Origin: Lepidostoma basale
Lineage: Eukaryota; Arthropoda; Insecta; Trichoptera; Lepidostomatidae
Reading direction: 5' to 3'
Length of the DNA stretch: 64,000 nt
NCBI GenBank assembly: GCA_022606425.2
Contig: JAHDVF020000067.1
Span: 1,178,001 to 1,242,000 of the forward strand
Both the position numbers and the translations under genes were made by a program. Position 1 is the stretch's first letter; every line of letters begins with the position of its first letter. Shown one piece after another: positions 21,263-33,245 of the stretch. The notes under the pieces are model-generated. The model was given only the letters and a program-made list of their open reading frames with translations. It had not been told where the DNA came from and searched no databases.

Positions 21263-21600
21263 TTCGGCCGAAACACTATGATGTTTTAACATTTTATAGC
21301 TGTTATTGCAAAAACTTTGTTTTATACCACAATTGTATTTATTTTACGACAGCTGTTTTATCAACCAATGTTGACATCATCAGGTGTTACGAAAATATAT
21401 CAAACATTGGTTGATGAAACAGCTGTCTGATGATCCATTATTTTGGAAGTAAAACTTTGATATTTCAACAATATGAACTATTTAATTGAAACACTGTTAT
21501 ACAGTAACGCAAATTATTATGATCCTATGAAAGTGTCGCGACAGCTGTTTCGCTCACCACCGTTAACATCATCAGGTGTCACAAGCAACTCTTTACACCT
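21263..21600. repeat. P3 foldback pair with hammerhead-like motifs
   Basis: Two P3 units with ttgttttataccacaattgt-type arms. Three motif copies are present: minus at 21348-21383 (CUGAUGA intact, GAAA mutated to AAAA), plus at 21403-21432 (GAAA-CAGCUGUC only), and minus at 21540-21575, which is fully intact. Confidence 0.75.
21540..21575 (-). ncRNA. Hammerhead-like ribozyme motif (P3), intact core
   Basis: Read on the minus strand: CUGAUGA, one extra U, a stem II (GUUAACGGUGGUGAGC region, imperfect), GAAA, then self-complementary ACAGCUGU and C as the cleavage-site base. An 8-base palindrome as stem III suits a two-molecule ribozyme. Stem I pairing is not evident in this copy, and the extra base before stem II departs from the textbook consensus. 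Confidence 0.5.
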
Positions 21601-21624
21601 AAGATAAAATAAAATACAATTTTA

Positions 21625-22010
21625 ACTAACTTACTAACTAACGATCACGCTGTCTCTCCGAAGATGTAGGCAAAATAAATTTTCCGCCTCAGTTTTCTTC
21701 CCTTACATATTTCAAACATCATTCAAAATTTGATTTATTTGATCGTGACACTTTTTCCTAGGTCTTTCTCCATTTCTAGATCCATTTATATCGTAACCAT
21801 ATATATATTTTTACCATTCATTCTTCATTCATTCTTCCCATCTGTCCAAACCAACTTAACGATCCTTTCATCATTTTGTTCATAACGCTTTCATTCAAAG
21901 CTCTATCATATATCATAGATAGATTTTCTACATATTCGTCTGACAGATCTCATTTCTACTGCATTAATTCTACTTTTATCCTTCTTTTGCCAATTATATA
22001 ACTTAAGTCT
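21625..22010 (-). mobile_element. Decayed RTE subfamily A copy
   Basis: Tail ttactaactaacgatcac, then recognisable but stop-ridden C-terminal codons to about 22010. Confidence 0.78.
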
Positions 22011-22134
22011 TTTAAAGAAAACATCTTTCACCGTACTTTCAAGTCTGGGTCTCTGGAGCCGGAATATATCACAACCTCTCGTCTAATAGTCATGTATTTC
22101 CTAACTATTTGCTACATTTCAAGTCACATATGCC

Positions 22135-22260
22135 GGCACCATATTTAATAATGCTTTAGACAAGCAAAACATGTCATTCACATAGTATTTAATAAAACTT
22201 CTAGGAAACAAAAGTTTTCATTCGTATTGATTGTTTAATATCGAGTAATATAACATTATT
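22135..22260. repeat. P5 right half
   Basis: Stem II half gctttagacaagc, then AAAACAUGUC at the GAAA position, and the arm aataaaacttctaggaaac. Confidence 0.6.
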
Positions 22261-22329
22261 CAAGAAACAAAAAATAATTAGTGAATTGGTTTTTACATTT
22301 ATTTCATTACTAAGGTTATTTTTTTTCTA

Positions 22330-22805
22330 AACTAACCATCACACCGTCTCCCCGGAGGGGTAGGCAGAAAGAATGGAACGCCACACTGTTCTGTCCTGAC
22401 ATACTTCTCTCGTTTCCTCTACATTCATACATCTTGGCATGCACGCACGTCGATTTCTCCGACTCCTCACGTGACCGACATTTAATATTTGATTGATTTG
22501 ATCGTGCCACGTTTTCCTTCCTCTATTTCTAGCTCCGTTCACGCCGTATATACCTTCTTTACCATTCTGTCTTCACTCATTCTTTCCATGTGTCCAAACC
22601 ATCTTCATGAATCTTCTCTTATTTTGTTCATAACACTTTCATTCGCACCACATTCCCTTCTTTTACTTGCATTTGTCAATCTATCATATACAGATTTGTC
22701 ACACATTCGTCTTATTGATCTAATTTCTACTGCATTTATTCTACTTTCATCCTTCTTTTGCCAGTTCCATGCTTCACTTCCATACATAAGGGTCGGTACA
22801 AGAAC
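22330..22805 (-). mobile_element. 5'-truncated RTE subfamily A copy
   Basis: Minus-strand frames 22787-22605 (YGSEAWNWQKKDESRINAVE) and 22542-22339 (WHDQINQILNVGHVR ... AYPSGET) are separated by a small deletion. The 3' hairpin is CCCC-UCC-GGGG, as in the full-length copy. Confidence 0.87.
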
Positions 22806-23554
22806 ACTATTCTTGTCTTATAATACTCAAGGAACTTAAATTTTCCTCCGTCGGTTTCGATGTGAACTGGCTGATATAAGTCAGCCGGAAAAGTGAATGA
22901 AATATAAATTTATTATTTTATAAACGTGAATTTAGCATTTCTTTATTTATTTTTTCCTCCAACGTTTTCGGATACATTTTCATATATCAATACTAGCTTA
23001 ACGTCAACATGACTTTCCTTTCGAACGTCAATATTTAAATTTTTATCCCGCAAATTTATGAACGCTGGTTTCCCTGCAGGATTTATGTTCCCATTCTTTT
23101 CCCGGGTTTGAAAAAATCAGCCAAAACTATTTTCAATACAGTAATAAATATTGCAAAATATTTTCAAATTGTTTGGAAACTAGCAGCTAGATGGAAATTT
23201 CTTCCGTGGAAAGTTATTACAATTTTTTTTCGATTGAAATTTGGTGTCGGTGAGAAAAGTTAGTTTTGGTTTTGTTTTTATGGAAGTTTTTGCCATATTG
23301 TGCCTCCTGCCTAGAAAATCCGTATTTCATCAATACAAGGGTGGTTTTGTATAAAATATTTTTGAAATCTCTCAAATCTTATCACACTAATTCACAAGTG
23401 AGATGTTTGAAATTTGTTACATTTTTTTTATTATAACAACGACTAGTATTTATTAAAAATATAAATTTAAACTGATTACAATATATATTTTTTAAATTTA
23501 TAATTATCAGTTTCTTCTATATTCACAAATAATAAAAAATCATATATCCTTAAT
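22806..23554. other. Unrecognised, probably single-copy sequence
   Basis: No repeat family in this window matches, and no frame shows a known domain. Confidence 0.35.
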
Positions 23555-24140
23555 TCGATTGTGCCGAAATAACCAAAACGCAGAGCAAAAACGAAGAATT
23601 GGACTAAGCTGGGCAGCTTTCGGAAACATGAGTTACATCCTTAAAAACCGGAAAACACCGATCAACCTGAAACGAAAAACCAATAAAGCCTGCGTTTTGC
23701 CAGTTGGTACTTATGGTCTTGAAACTGTAACATTGTCCAAACAAAGTGCCGAGAAACTACGAGTAACCCAAAAAGCCATGGAAAAAGCCATGTTAGGAAT
23801 AAGCCTAAGAGACAGAGTCAGAAACGATACGATATAACGAGAAAAAACAAAGGTCACTGACATTATCCATCGATTGGCGACTCTAAAATGGCAATGGGCA
23901 GGTCATTTAACCAGAAGCTCAGATGAAAAGTGGACAAGGAGACTGCTGACTTAGAGACCGTAGACGGCAAAGAGAAGTGCAGGGCGACCGCAACTACGGT
24001 GGAAGGATGATCTGAACAGACACGTCGGAATAACCTGGATGCAGTCTGCACAGGACAGAGTGACATGGAAGCAAATGGAGGAGGCCTTTGTCCAGGAGTG
24101 GACGGGAATAGGCTGAGGAAGAAGAAGAAGAAGAAGAATT
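23555..24140 (+). mobile_element. RTE-type fragment, family F, GAA tail
   Basis: The coding stretch reads RRIGLSWAAFGNMSYILKN, CVLPVGTYGLET, QKAMEKAMLGISLRDRVRND, then past a stop VTDIIHRLATLKWQWAGHLT, GRPQLRWKDDL and EEAFVQEWTG. It ends in a GAA microsatellite (24117-24137). Minus-strand relatives are at 29870-30125 and 44620-45065. Confidence 0.87.
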
Positions 24141-25072
24141 ATATTTATTTTGTTATATTCTACTTCCTGCTTCAAACGGTATTTTATTAAATTTTCTTCT
24201 CTACCGGGAAATTTCAATTAACAACAAATTTCAATTAACAACATAATATACATTCCATTTGCCTTTGCTTTGTGTTGTGGATTCACATTTGATATTTTAA
24301 AATTTGTGTGTAGAAAAAGGTTGTATCACAATCAAAAGATTTCTGCAAAAGTAATTTGAAGTGTTATTCTTTACATTCAAATGTATTTTAAATGTAATAT
24401 TAAACTATAATACTTTGTGTGTTTAAATCATTTTGTATGCCAATATTTACATCTTCATGTGCTTATAAAAACAGTTTTTTTAAGCTTTTACATTAGCATT
24501 GTGTACGAAACATATTGTGTGATTTTAATATAAACATGCTTAACTTATATCACAAAATATAATTAGCTTTTAATTGAAGATTATATTTTAATGAGAATGC
24601 AGTTGAATTTATTACTTCAGACTCTTCTAATTTGATTTGAATTATAAATTTTTGAAATGCATTTCTAATTACAATATTTATTCCAGAAAAAAATATCCGT
24701 TAAGAATGAAATAGAGACGACTAAAGTAAAGATAAATGGTTAAGAAACGAAATTCTATAAGAAATGTGATGTGAAGAGAAAAATTAAGCATTGTTTAGAG
24801 GTATTATAATTTGCAACACAACACTTTATAATTTTTCACTTTTGTTTATTCAATATCTTTATAAAATAATAATTTTAAAATACGACGATACTTCAATTCA
24901 ACACACGTTCAATGAAATATTTTCGTGTTTTTATAGTTTTATTATAATATTATTTTATAAAGATATTGAATATTTATATAAAATATTTTAACACATTTTA
25001 TTCAAAATCCCACGCAAGTTCTTATATTTTTTTTTCCTTTCACGCAAATTATTAAAATTAAAAAAATGATTA
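24141..25072. other. Very AT-rich sequence, nothing recognised
   Basis: No gene or repeat found. Confidence 0.35.
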
Positions 25073-25240
25073 AATTCTTTATTATTATATATATTTTGGG
25101 CTTCCACTTGTGTTTTACGTCGACCGGTTTCGGCAGCTTGCTGACATTATCTGGATCAGAACACGGCAGCTAGCTGCCGAAACCGGTCGACGTTAAACAC
25201 AAGTGGAAGCGCAGTAAATACATAATAATAAAGACATTTC
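25073..25240. repeat. Foldback repeat, family P1
   Basis: Inverted arms with cttccacttgtgttttacgt on the left and its near inverse on the right. GAAACCGGUC is intact on both strands (plus at 25179-25188), but the 5' core is decayed. Confidence 0.82.
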
Positions 25241-25770
25241 GTATAATTGTTTTTTTTTCATTATTTAAAATGAACTTGTACAAAGAAATTTCTATTAACA
25301 ATATTAATTTTTGAAAAGTGTTAACTATCTTTATTATTTAAAACAATATCCATATCATTTTTTTATCTTTGTTCGTAACAAAACAAAAAGTTCTTTGTCT
25401 CTTTAAAATTGAAATTTTCCGCAAAAAGAGATAATAAATTCCTACTTCCAGAACCGACTCTCCCAAGAAAGATTAATGAAGCACGTAGGCGTAGGTGGAT
25501 GAATGCGATGATTCTTGTGGTTATACAATAGTTTAGTAAGACAAATTATTATGCGAAAAATCAAATATGATATTTTTTGTGATAACAAACGTGCAAAATA
25601 AGACAAAATAAACATTATTGGATAGTAATGATAGCTAATTGGTTTTAAAATTAATGTATAGTTTTACTAGAGTTTAAAGATATAAGGAAAATAAAAGAAA
25701 AAATCGATGAAATGCTTATTAAGTTTAATTTTACTTGAATTTTTTTTTTGAAACCTTGTATTTTCACAAC
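25241..25770. other. Unrecognised AT-rich sequence
   Basis: Nothing recognised. Confidence 0.3.
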
Positions 25771-25786
25771 AATTTTTTGCACTTTT

Positions 25787-25829
25787 CACAAACATGTTTC
25801 GGGACACAAACTTCCCTTCTTCAGTGTAT
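25787..25829 (-). ncRNA. Hammerhead-like motif (P9), intact core
   Basis: Minus strand: AUACA, CUGAAGA, an extra A, stem II GGGA...UCCC with loop AGUUUGUG, GAAA, self-complementary ACAUGU, U, then UGUG pairing with the 5' ACA for a short stem I. A decayed inverted partner is at 27755-27800 on the plus strand (cccgaaacatgtttgtg). Confidence 0.5.
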
Positions 25830-25879
25830 GAATTTTAATCTTAAAAATTGAATTCAATATTTCCATTGTTAATTCAATG

Positions 25880-26020
25880 TTTCCAAACCGTTTTTCAAAT
25901 GTGAATCCACAACACAAAGTTATAACGAATATAGAAGACATATTTCCTCTTGATTTTATGGCTTTGACTGGTTTCAGCAACTTCCCATATTCTGGTGGAA
26001 TCGAAACTGGTTTAATCCAG
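25880..26020. repeat. Degenerate foldback fragment
   Basis: It holds gtgaatccacaacacaaagt, shared with 24.28, 45.12 and 56.49 kb, and an inverted ctggtttcagcaac / cgaaactggttta pair. It is too decayed to assign to a family. Confidence 0.4.
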
Positions 26021-26934
26021 GGCGTTTGTGCGGGAAGAATTTGTATTTTTATTTTCGTTTCTTATCCTATATTATATTAAGAGATTCGTATAAAGCATTG
26101 CTACGACTCCTTATGAATGGAATGGCTTTTTTCTAGAAGTGAGGTTATATTTTATTGGAGTGATAATGTTTCACCTTACTAAGATGTTGTTTTTAAAGTC
26201 ATTCCAATTCAATGTAAGTAAATTTCTTGACATACGAATTACTATGAAGTAATACGTCAATGTTTAAGAAACGATAAAAAGATTTGAAGTTGCATTGAAT
26301 TGATCATTCAGTTTTACGTGATTTCATTCTCCATTTACATAAATAGCATGCAAATCATCATTCTATAATATTAGAGATCTCTACTTTACCATATTGACTC
26401 TAGTTTCATCCTCATTTTAGCATTTTTAGGATCATTTTAATTGTCTTGTTTGTTTCTTAAATATATTTAAAAAGATTGCTACGAACTAATAAACAGAGTT
26501 TTATTCCTTAATCCATCGTAATTTTAGAGTATTATCCAAGTCGACGGGTAGATTAAAAGTTATTTGAAGTCTTTAGAGAGTCGTTAAATGCTAACAAAGT
26601 GGAATCTCACAATAAATTGACCAGATGTTTGACCTGATTTCGGCAGCGGCGGAGGCAGGCGTTGCAATATACTATTAAAGATAACAGTTCTATTATGCGG
26701 TTCAGTTTTTACTTTTTTATTTTAATTAAAATGTAACGTAATCTTCGATTCTGGATTTTTAGGAATACCAGAGACAATTGTTCCCCTATAATGTAAGAAT
26801 TACTTTTATTGGAGTTAAATATTATTAGATGATTGAAAGGTTTTACGGGGGGTGTGGTGGCTTAGGACCGACTGGTGGACCTGACTACCCAAGTATGGGA
26901 AAGTGTAAAGGGACTGGGGTGGATATATTTTTAA
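26021..26934. other. Unrecognised sequence
   Basis: Only a short P5-like trace at about 26155-26180. Otherwise nothing. Confidence 0.3.
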
Positions 26935-27190
26935 ATCGTTATTATTCTTCTTATTCTTTGCTATCAACCTATGTGGTCTGTTATTCATAGGGTTGCTCCT
27001 CGTGTGCGGTAGATTCCTAGATATCCTTCCATATTTAAGAAGGTCTTCTACAAATTGCAATATAAAGGCGTCTGATGGTGTCCATTCTTTGAACATAACC
27101 ATGTCAGTCCCTCCTTCACAATCTTATACATCTTACAATATCATCAGCCTTACTTGCCTCTCTTATTAATCTCTATGTATCTTACCTTCT
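26935..27190. repeat. Dispersed repeat R4, second copy
   Basis: It matches 14285-14590 in the same orientation (caacctatgtgg, aaggtcttctacaaat, gtgtccattctttgaac). Confidence 0.5.
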
Positions 27191-27709
27191 ATCATCCTCA
27201 GTGTTTTCATTTCAAAAAATCTCAAAACTTGTTTGGTCCTAACTTTGTCTGCCCTTGCGCCAACGCCATATGTTACTATGATATTACTTAAGCTTTATAA
27301 ATCCTTATCTTAATCTTAATGATCACTTTTCATTTCATGAATTTTGAGCACCAAAGATACCAACCAGCTGGCTTATTGATATCAAAAATAGCTGGTTTGT
27401 TCTTGATTATGTTTTTAAAAAAACATGCGTCACTCCTGGGAACAGTACAAAGTCGGACAAACCTTTCGAAACAACGACAAAAGAAAAAATGAGAAATAAA
27501 ACCCATATTTGGGCAATTATTACAATATAATAAGACGAGCTTCCCAGAAGATGAAGAAGTGCATAATAGGTATCTTGTGGCAATCTTTATGTTTTGAAAA
27601 TGATCCATGGAACTGTTAAAAAACGAGGAAAGTAAAGCAAATGCAGATCTCTTAGACATTAATTTTTCATATTTTATTGCACTTTAAACGTACATATTTA
27701 GGACCACAA
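27191..27709. other. Unrecognised sequence
   Basis: A 109-codon minus-strand frame (27330-27659) has no recognisable motif and is not called. Confidence 0.35.
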
Positions 27710-27754
27710 ACGTTCTTACTCAAGTGAAGGTTAAAGTTAAATAATCTACACCCA

Positions 27755-27800
27755 GGGAGAAGATATGGCCCGAAACATGTTTGTGTAAAGTGCATAAAGG
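27755..27800 (+). ncRNA. Degenerate hammerhead-like motif (P9)
   Basis: The block atggcccgaaacatgtttgt keeps GAAACAUGU-U, but the CUGANGA core reads GGAGAAGA. It is the inverted partner of 25787-25829. Confidence 0.4.
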
Positions 27801-27869
27801 TGTTTTAAAAATTCAATGTTTTAAAAAACATTCAAAAGTTAATAATCGATTTTCGCATATTATTTTTAC

Positions 27870-28145
27870 ATATGGACATATGGAGCACATGGCTGGAGAA
27901 CGAATGGTTAAGAAAGTATACGTTAATGATGTAGATGGAGTACGGAGTTGAGGCAGACCGAGTAAAACATGGCATGACCAAATTAATCAAATTTTAAAGG
28001 TTGGTCATATTAGAAGTCGGAAGAATCGACGTGCGTGTATGACTCGCTATATGAATGTGGAGAATTCTAGAGAGGTGTGCCAGGATGGCGGTCCATTCTA
28101 TCTGCCTACCCCTGCAGGGAAACAGCGTGTTGGTTTGTTGTTGTT
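27870..28145 (+). mobile_element. RTE subfamily B, 3' fragment
   Basis: Codons for HMAGERMVKKVYVNDVDGV, a stop, then TWHDQINQILKVGHIRSR and CMNVENSREVCQD, ending with a TTG-repeat tail (gtttgttgttgttg). Confidence 0.85.
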
Positions 28146-28287
28146 GTATTTTTTTATAAATGATTTTGATCTACCAAATATGAAACTAAACAAGAGTTTG
28201 CATCATAAAAAAATATTTAAAACAATAAATCATGAACAATGTAAACTTATAAATATAAAATAATAAAAACACTTTGTATTTTTGTAT

Positions 28288-29653
28288 AAGGATTAATTGA
28301 TCTAATAAAGATGTAAATTGTTTTCTACGAACAGAATATGGTGGTCGAGGCGCTTACGAGACTTATGACCTGTCATTGGTTGAGTTAAGCGATCGCTTTA
28401 TGTTAACAACATTCCACATTCCGCCCTTCTTACGGCCACCACGTCTGACAATTTTTTGGAAGATGTATATATGCTACAATGTTGAGGAATACTTCACATT
28501 TTTTAAGTCCAATCTACACTAGTGCCATCCATTAAGATTAGGTGTAAGCATTAAGGAGAAAATCTTTATTAATGCACTGTGAAAGGCTTTGCAATTATCT
28601 TATAGTGCTAGACTACGCCTTTCAGTTTAAATTGTATAACCATAAAGTGAGTGCTTCATATGAAAATTTTCATGTACAATGTGTCTACGTTTTGAAATGT
28701 CATTGTTTAAAAGTTTCAAATTTACTTCGTATAAAATTTCGTCTTGATTCGTGTAGCAATATTCCAAACCTATACCTGAACACTTTTCGTTCACCTTTTC
28801 AACGATTTTATTTTTTCTTTTCTCTCTTTGTCTTGTCTAATCCGTCTCCCCACACTTTGCATTATTTACTTACGTGCTCGTTTCTCATATCTCCCGTCCC
28901 ATTACTCTTCCTTTCTTTCCACATTTTTCATTCCTTAGCGGTGATTCAGACAGCTTCTGCGAAGATATAAAAAATATTGCAACTCAAATAGTTTACATCG
29001 ACGCTCTCTTAAATTCTAATAAGGGAACGTTATAAGCGGTTTCTACACATAAAGTTGTTTACGAAAAATACACTATTTTACTCTTCACGAGCTGATTTGT
29101 TAGCTTTCAATCTTAAAAATATGGGATCATTGTTTTTAAATTGGTTAATAAAAACAGTTAAGAAAGATGTTCTGCTTAATGCTTACACCTAATCTTAATA
29201 GATGGCGCCAGAGTAGATTAACCAAAAATATGTGAAGTGTTCCTCAACATATTAGCATATATACAGCTTTCAAAAATTTGTCAGACGTGGTAAATTTTTG
29301 AAAGATGTATATATGCTAATATGTTGAAGAATACTACACATATTTTTGTTCAATTTACACTAGCGCCATCTATTAAGATTTAGTGTAAGCATCATTTTCA
29401 GACGTGGTAACTCATCAATGGAAAGGAGTAACAGACTTCCGAGTCTCACTCTAACAAGTCAACGATCCAAGTCCAAGTGTCGGACGTGGTGGTCGTAAAA
29501 AGGGTGGAATGGGGAATGTTGTGTTACATAAAGCGATCGCTTAACCCAACCAATGACAGGTCATAAGTCCTGTAAACGCCTCGACCGCCATATTATGTTT
29601 CCAAAAAACAATTTACATCTTCGTCTCTATTGAGATAAAATTAATCCTTAAAA
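28288..29653. repeat. R2 long-TIR element, about 1.37 kb
   Basis: The largest R2 copy. Left arm 28288 to about 28600 and right arm about 29130-29653 are inverted copies (aaggattaatt ... against ...aattaatcctt). Both carry the gcgatcgctt and ctacactagcgccat-type blocks. The right arm holds an internal inverted duplication (29255-29400) and an unrelated piece at 29410-29490. The roughly 530-bp centre has no transposase; frame 28572-28970 shows no domain. Non-autonomous DNA element by structure. Confidence 0.75.
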
Positions 29654-29869
29654 ACAGTTGATGTACATAAAAAATAATGGGATTTTTCAACAAGGTTTTA
29701 TTGAAGAGGTTATTATAATATTCTGTTATGTAATATTTTGTGCATTTAATTTAATTATGTTTATTCGAAGAGACCAAATTCCGTATAATATTATGTACAA
29801 TTTATTAAGATTAATATATGTTTTATTGAAAATCATTTATATTTTTTTTAAATAGTACATTTTAATTCT
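29654..29869. other. AT-rich sequence
   Basis: Nothing recognised. Confidence 0.3.
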
Positions 29870-30125
29870 TCGTAAAGTCTTCTTGCCTCTTTTAGAGTTT
29901 TTAGAGTCACTACCCAGTGGATGATATCGGTGACTTTTGTTTTTTCTCTCACCGTATCGTTTCTGACTCTGTCTCTAAGGCTTATTCCTAACATGGGTCT
30001 TTCTGTGGCTCTTTAGGTTACTCGAAGTTCTCAAAACTTTGTATGGACAATGTAACAGTTTTGAGAACATTTAGTGGCAACTAGCCGGACACACGCTTTG
30101 TACAGGTTTCTCTTCAAGTTGATCA
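29870..30125 (-). mobile_element. RTE family F fragment
   Basis: The minus-strand reading, with frameshifts, contains RPMLGISLRDRVRN- and VTDIIHWV-like blocks, as in 23555-24140. Confidence 0.65.
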
Positions 30126-30649
30126 GAATTTTTCAGTTTTTTTTAATGTAGGTAAAAAAAAATACCGAAAACAGCCTAGCTTAGTTAGCTTCTCGAGATC
30201 TCAGTAGTCTGGCTTTATTATATTATATAAAAACTTTTTTTATCGAGGTGTTTCGGGATGTATGATATACGAGTATGTATGATATACGAGTGATATATGA
30301 TTTTATGAATATATGTTCTCCTTGCTCATTTTATTGTGGATCCCTGAATGATGTTAACTTAACTAAATAAAACTTTGAGACGAAGCCATTACTCGGTGAA
30401 TTTAAAATATTTAAAAATAAAATTAAATACTTTTTCACTTAGTATAAACCATAAACCATAAATGACATAAACTGGCCAAAACAAAATTTCTATATAGCCC
30501 TGAGAAAGCTCGCTACAGAGTAAAATCGGTTGGCGCTACTTACTGAAATTACGTAGTTTATTTATATTTAAGTTAATTTTTTTTTATTGTAAGATACTGT
30601 AACAGTTCATAGGTATTTTTTTCAATTTCGTCTGCAATACTTACTACTT
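30126..30649. other. Unrecognised sequence
   Basis: Short direct repeat gtatgatatacgag at 30260-30295. Nothing else. Confidence 0.3.
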
Positions 30650-30735
30650 ACTTAGACAGCCGTTGTCGTCCACTGCTGGACATAGGCCTCCCCCATACTT
30701 CTCCACGTATCCCTGTCTTGTGCCTTTTGCATCCT
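30650..30735 (-). mobile_element. Non-LTR 3' scrap
   Basis: Minus-strand codons RDTWRSMGEAYVQQWTT, the very end of an RTE-type protein, on about 85 bp. Confidence 0.65.
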
Positions 30736-31439
30736 GCATCTGCAATATAATCCATCTGTAATACAAACAAAATATTTGCAGCTGAAACTGTTTAAAACAT
30801 TATAATATCCTTAATTAATTTAAATTTTAAATAACCAATCAATAACAAATCAGGTTAGTTTTGGGTTTAATTCTGTAATTTATTTGACTTGATAAATGTC
30901 TTCCCGTACATTTCCAAGTGAAATGAATCGTTTTTTTATTTCCTCCTTGCCTTCGTTATAATAATTTAAGATCAATATATCTCCTCGCCTGTCAATAGTG
31001 AAACTAAGTTGTCCCCCGCCCCGGGATGGAAGTTCCGATTTATTGACATCCCTTCAAGATTACTTGACATGTTGCCAAACAGAAAAGCACCAACATTGTA
31101 CGCAATCGTTTTTCCTCGTAGAAAACAACGTAAAAATAGCGGGACCATTTATCTCGTTCAAAGTTTCCTTTGATAAAATCATCTCGGGTGCCCGGGACAC
31201 AGAATCAAGGGATCGTGAAATTTTCGTGATAGAGCCGTACTAAGATAATACAAAAACTCTCCCGTGATGCCTCTATGACAACAGAATGTATTACAACTTT
31301 TACTTGATGACGTGACACTTTTCATACTCGCGAACAAAATAACTAATCATCATACCGTCAAGGGTAACGAACAGATGAAGCACCTCTTCTTTTTCTTTTT
31401 CTATCCATGGCAATTTTTTCATATTAACTTTTGAGGAAC
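30736..31439. other. Probably single-copy sequence
   Basis: GC content rises at 30990-31220 without matching any repeat here. An 81-codon frame at 30998-31243 shows no domain or splice context, so no gene is called. Confidence 0.35.
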
Positions 31440-32197
31440 TTACTAACTAACTAACCATCACGCCGTCTCCCCGGAAGGGTAGGCAAAAAGAAATGGAATG
31501 CCACACTGTTCTGTTCTGACATACTTCTCTCGCTTCCTCTATATTCATACATCTTGTCATGCACGTACGTCGATTTCTCCGACTCCTCACGTGACCGACA
31601 TTCAATATTTGATTGATTTGATCATGTCACGTTTTCCTCGGCCTTCCTCTATTTCTAGCTCCGTTTACGCCGTTTACATATACCTTCTTTACCATTCTGT
31701 ATTCACTCATTATTTCCATGTGTCCAAACCATCTTAATGACCTTTTCCTTATTTTGTTCATGACACTTTCATTCGCACCACATTCACATCTCATACATGC
31801 ATTTGTCACTCTATCATATACAGATTTGACATACATTCGTCTTAGAGATCTCATTTCTACTGCATTTATTCTACTTACATCCTTCTTTTGCCAGTTCCAT
31901 GCTTCACTTCTATACATAAGGGTCGGCACAAGAACACCATTGTGCACTGCCATCTAAGCTTTTTGGATAGCCTTTTATTTGCGATGACAACTTTTGCCTG
32001 CCCCAATCCTTCTTTCAATATCCTTAAACAAATTCATCCACTTATTCCAGATTTTCACCGTTTACACCAATGTTGCAGACTGTCATGCTTCCTTCTTTTT
32101 CGAAAATCATTACCTTGGACTTATTCACATTCATCATCAAATCGTATCGCTTGCATACCTCATACATACTAGACACCAGGGCTTGAATGGTCCTTAA
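31440..32197 (-). mobile_element. 5'-truncated RTE subfamily A copy
   Basis: The frame at 31953-31627 reads MAVHNGVLVPTLMYRSEAWN through RWFGHMEIM. The part beyond 31953 continues, frameshifted, into the end of the RT (VNKSKVMIFEKEG region) to about 32197. The end coincides with a perfect inverted repeat at 32187-32206 (atggtcctt / aaggaccat). Confidence 0.87.
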
Positions 32198-32206
32198 AAG
32201 GACCAT

Positions 32207-32814
32207 ATATCTCTTCTTCACTTGCTACTGTGGTGGTGAGTTTAGCCGATGTGTGTCGTCTCCAGGGGTGTCAGGTATTAAAGTTATAGTAATATACACA
32301 TGAATACACCTTCTTTGTCTCCAAATAATTTTTTTTTTACTTTGTACAGTCATAATTTTTTTTTTACTTTGTACAGTTATAGCCATTTCTTTTATGACCC
32401 GTTTTACGAGTATCTCTATGACACAATATTTTCAGGAGTTGGTATTTTTTACTCGTAAAAACATATGAGAGTGCTTTCAGTAAAGAATAATTTATTTATA
32501 CTGTAATCAAAAATTAATATTTTCAAATGAGAAAATACTTAATAGATAGACACATATAGGACTCCTAATGTACTTAGTGTTTCAATTTCGAAGTAAGAAA
32601 GTGCTCTCAGAAAAAATATGCTCATAACACGATCGTAAAAGCTATACGTCTTACTTGACTAAGTGCAAAATTGAATCAAGACTTGTGTATATAAATACAT
32701 TAACTCAAAAATCTCCAAAATCGTAAAAAAACATAATAAAATACATTCCACTAAATGAAATTTTTTTTTTAACTGCTTAAAAATAAATAAAAACTTTATT
32801 TATAAATATCACAA
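32207..32814. other. Unrecognised; 25-bp tandem pair
   Basis: A direct duplication of about 25 bp around ttttactttgtacagt at 32328-32384. Otherwise nothing. Confidence 0.35.
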
Positions 32815-33015
32815 CTGATTATGTTTTCTCGCGGCAGCTGTTTCGTTAACCGATGTTAGCATCATCAGGTCTTACATCAACTAAAAGATATATCAGAAGG
32901 ACTTAGTTTACTACATCAGAAAGACTGACGATGCTACCATCGGTTAAAGGTAAATCAGAAAGACTGACGACGCTAACATCGGTTAGCGAAACAGCTGTTG
33001 CGAAAAAATATAATC
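32815..33015. repeat. P3 foldback with hammerhead-like motifs on both strands
   Basis: Inverted arms (gcagctgtttcgttaaccgatgttagc ... and the inverse at 32971-32999) around a partly duplicated centre; an about 46-bp unit with ctgacga repeats at 32924 and 32964. Confidence 0.8.
32964..32999 (+). ncRNA. Hammerhead-like motif (P3), intact core
   Basis: CUGACGA, an extra C, a perfect 6-bp stem II (GCUAAC-AUCG-GUUAGC), GAAA, self-complementary ACAGCUGU and U. The minus-strand partner at 32833-32868 has CUGAUGA but ends GCC instead of GUC. No clear stem I. Confidence 0.5.
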
Positions 33016-33225
33016 ATTTGTAATATTTATAAAAATAAAATAAAAAATTATGCTTGTATACAATTAATAATGTTGAAATAACGAAATGTTTCCGCCAAAA
33101 TAATGTATTATTTAATTTATTTCTTCTTTCAAACTTTTACTTTGAAAATTATTTGGTATTTTTTAATGAATAAAAAAAAACTCTTTGGGATTTGTTTTTC
33201 TCTATATATTTCAAAGGTTTCTTGC
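33016..33225. other. AT-rich sequence
   Basis: A P3-like outer arm trace, otherwise nothing. Confidence 0.3.
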
Positions 33226-33245
33226 CACTAGTTTATGTCGTTATT

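Noticed and set aside
27330..27659. 109-codon minus-strand frame with cysteines
   Set aside because: No known domain or zinc-finger spacing; likely chance.
28572..28970. 132-codon frame in the centre of the large R2 element
   Set aside because: Checked for a transposase; no DDE or other motif seen.
30998..31243. 81-codon plus frame in a GC-richer block
   Set aside because: Considered as another alkaline phosphatase exon; no family motif and no splice signals.
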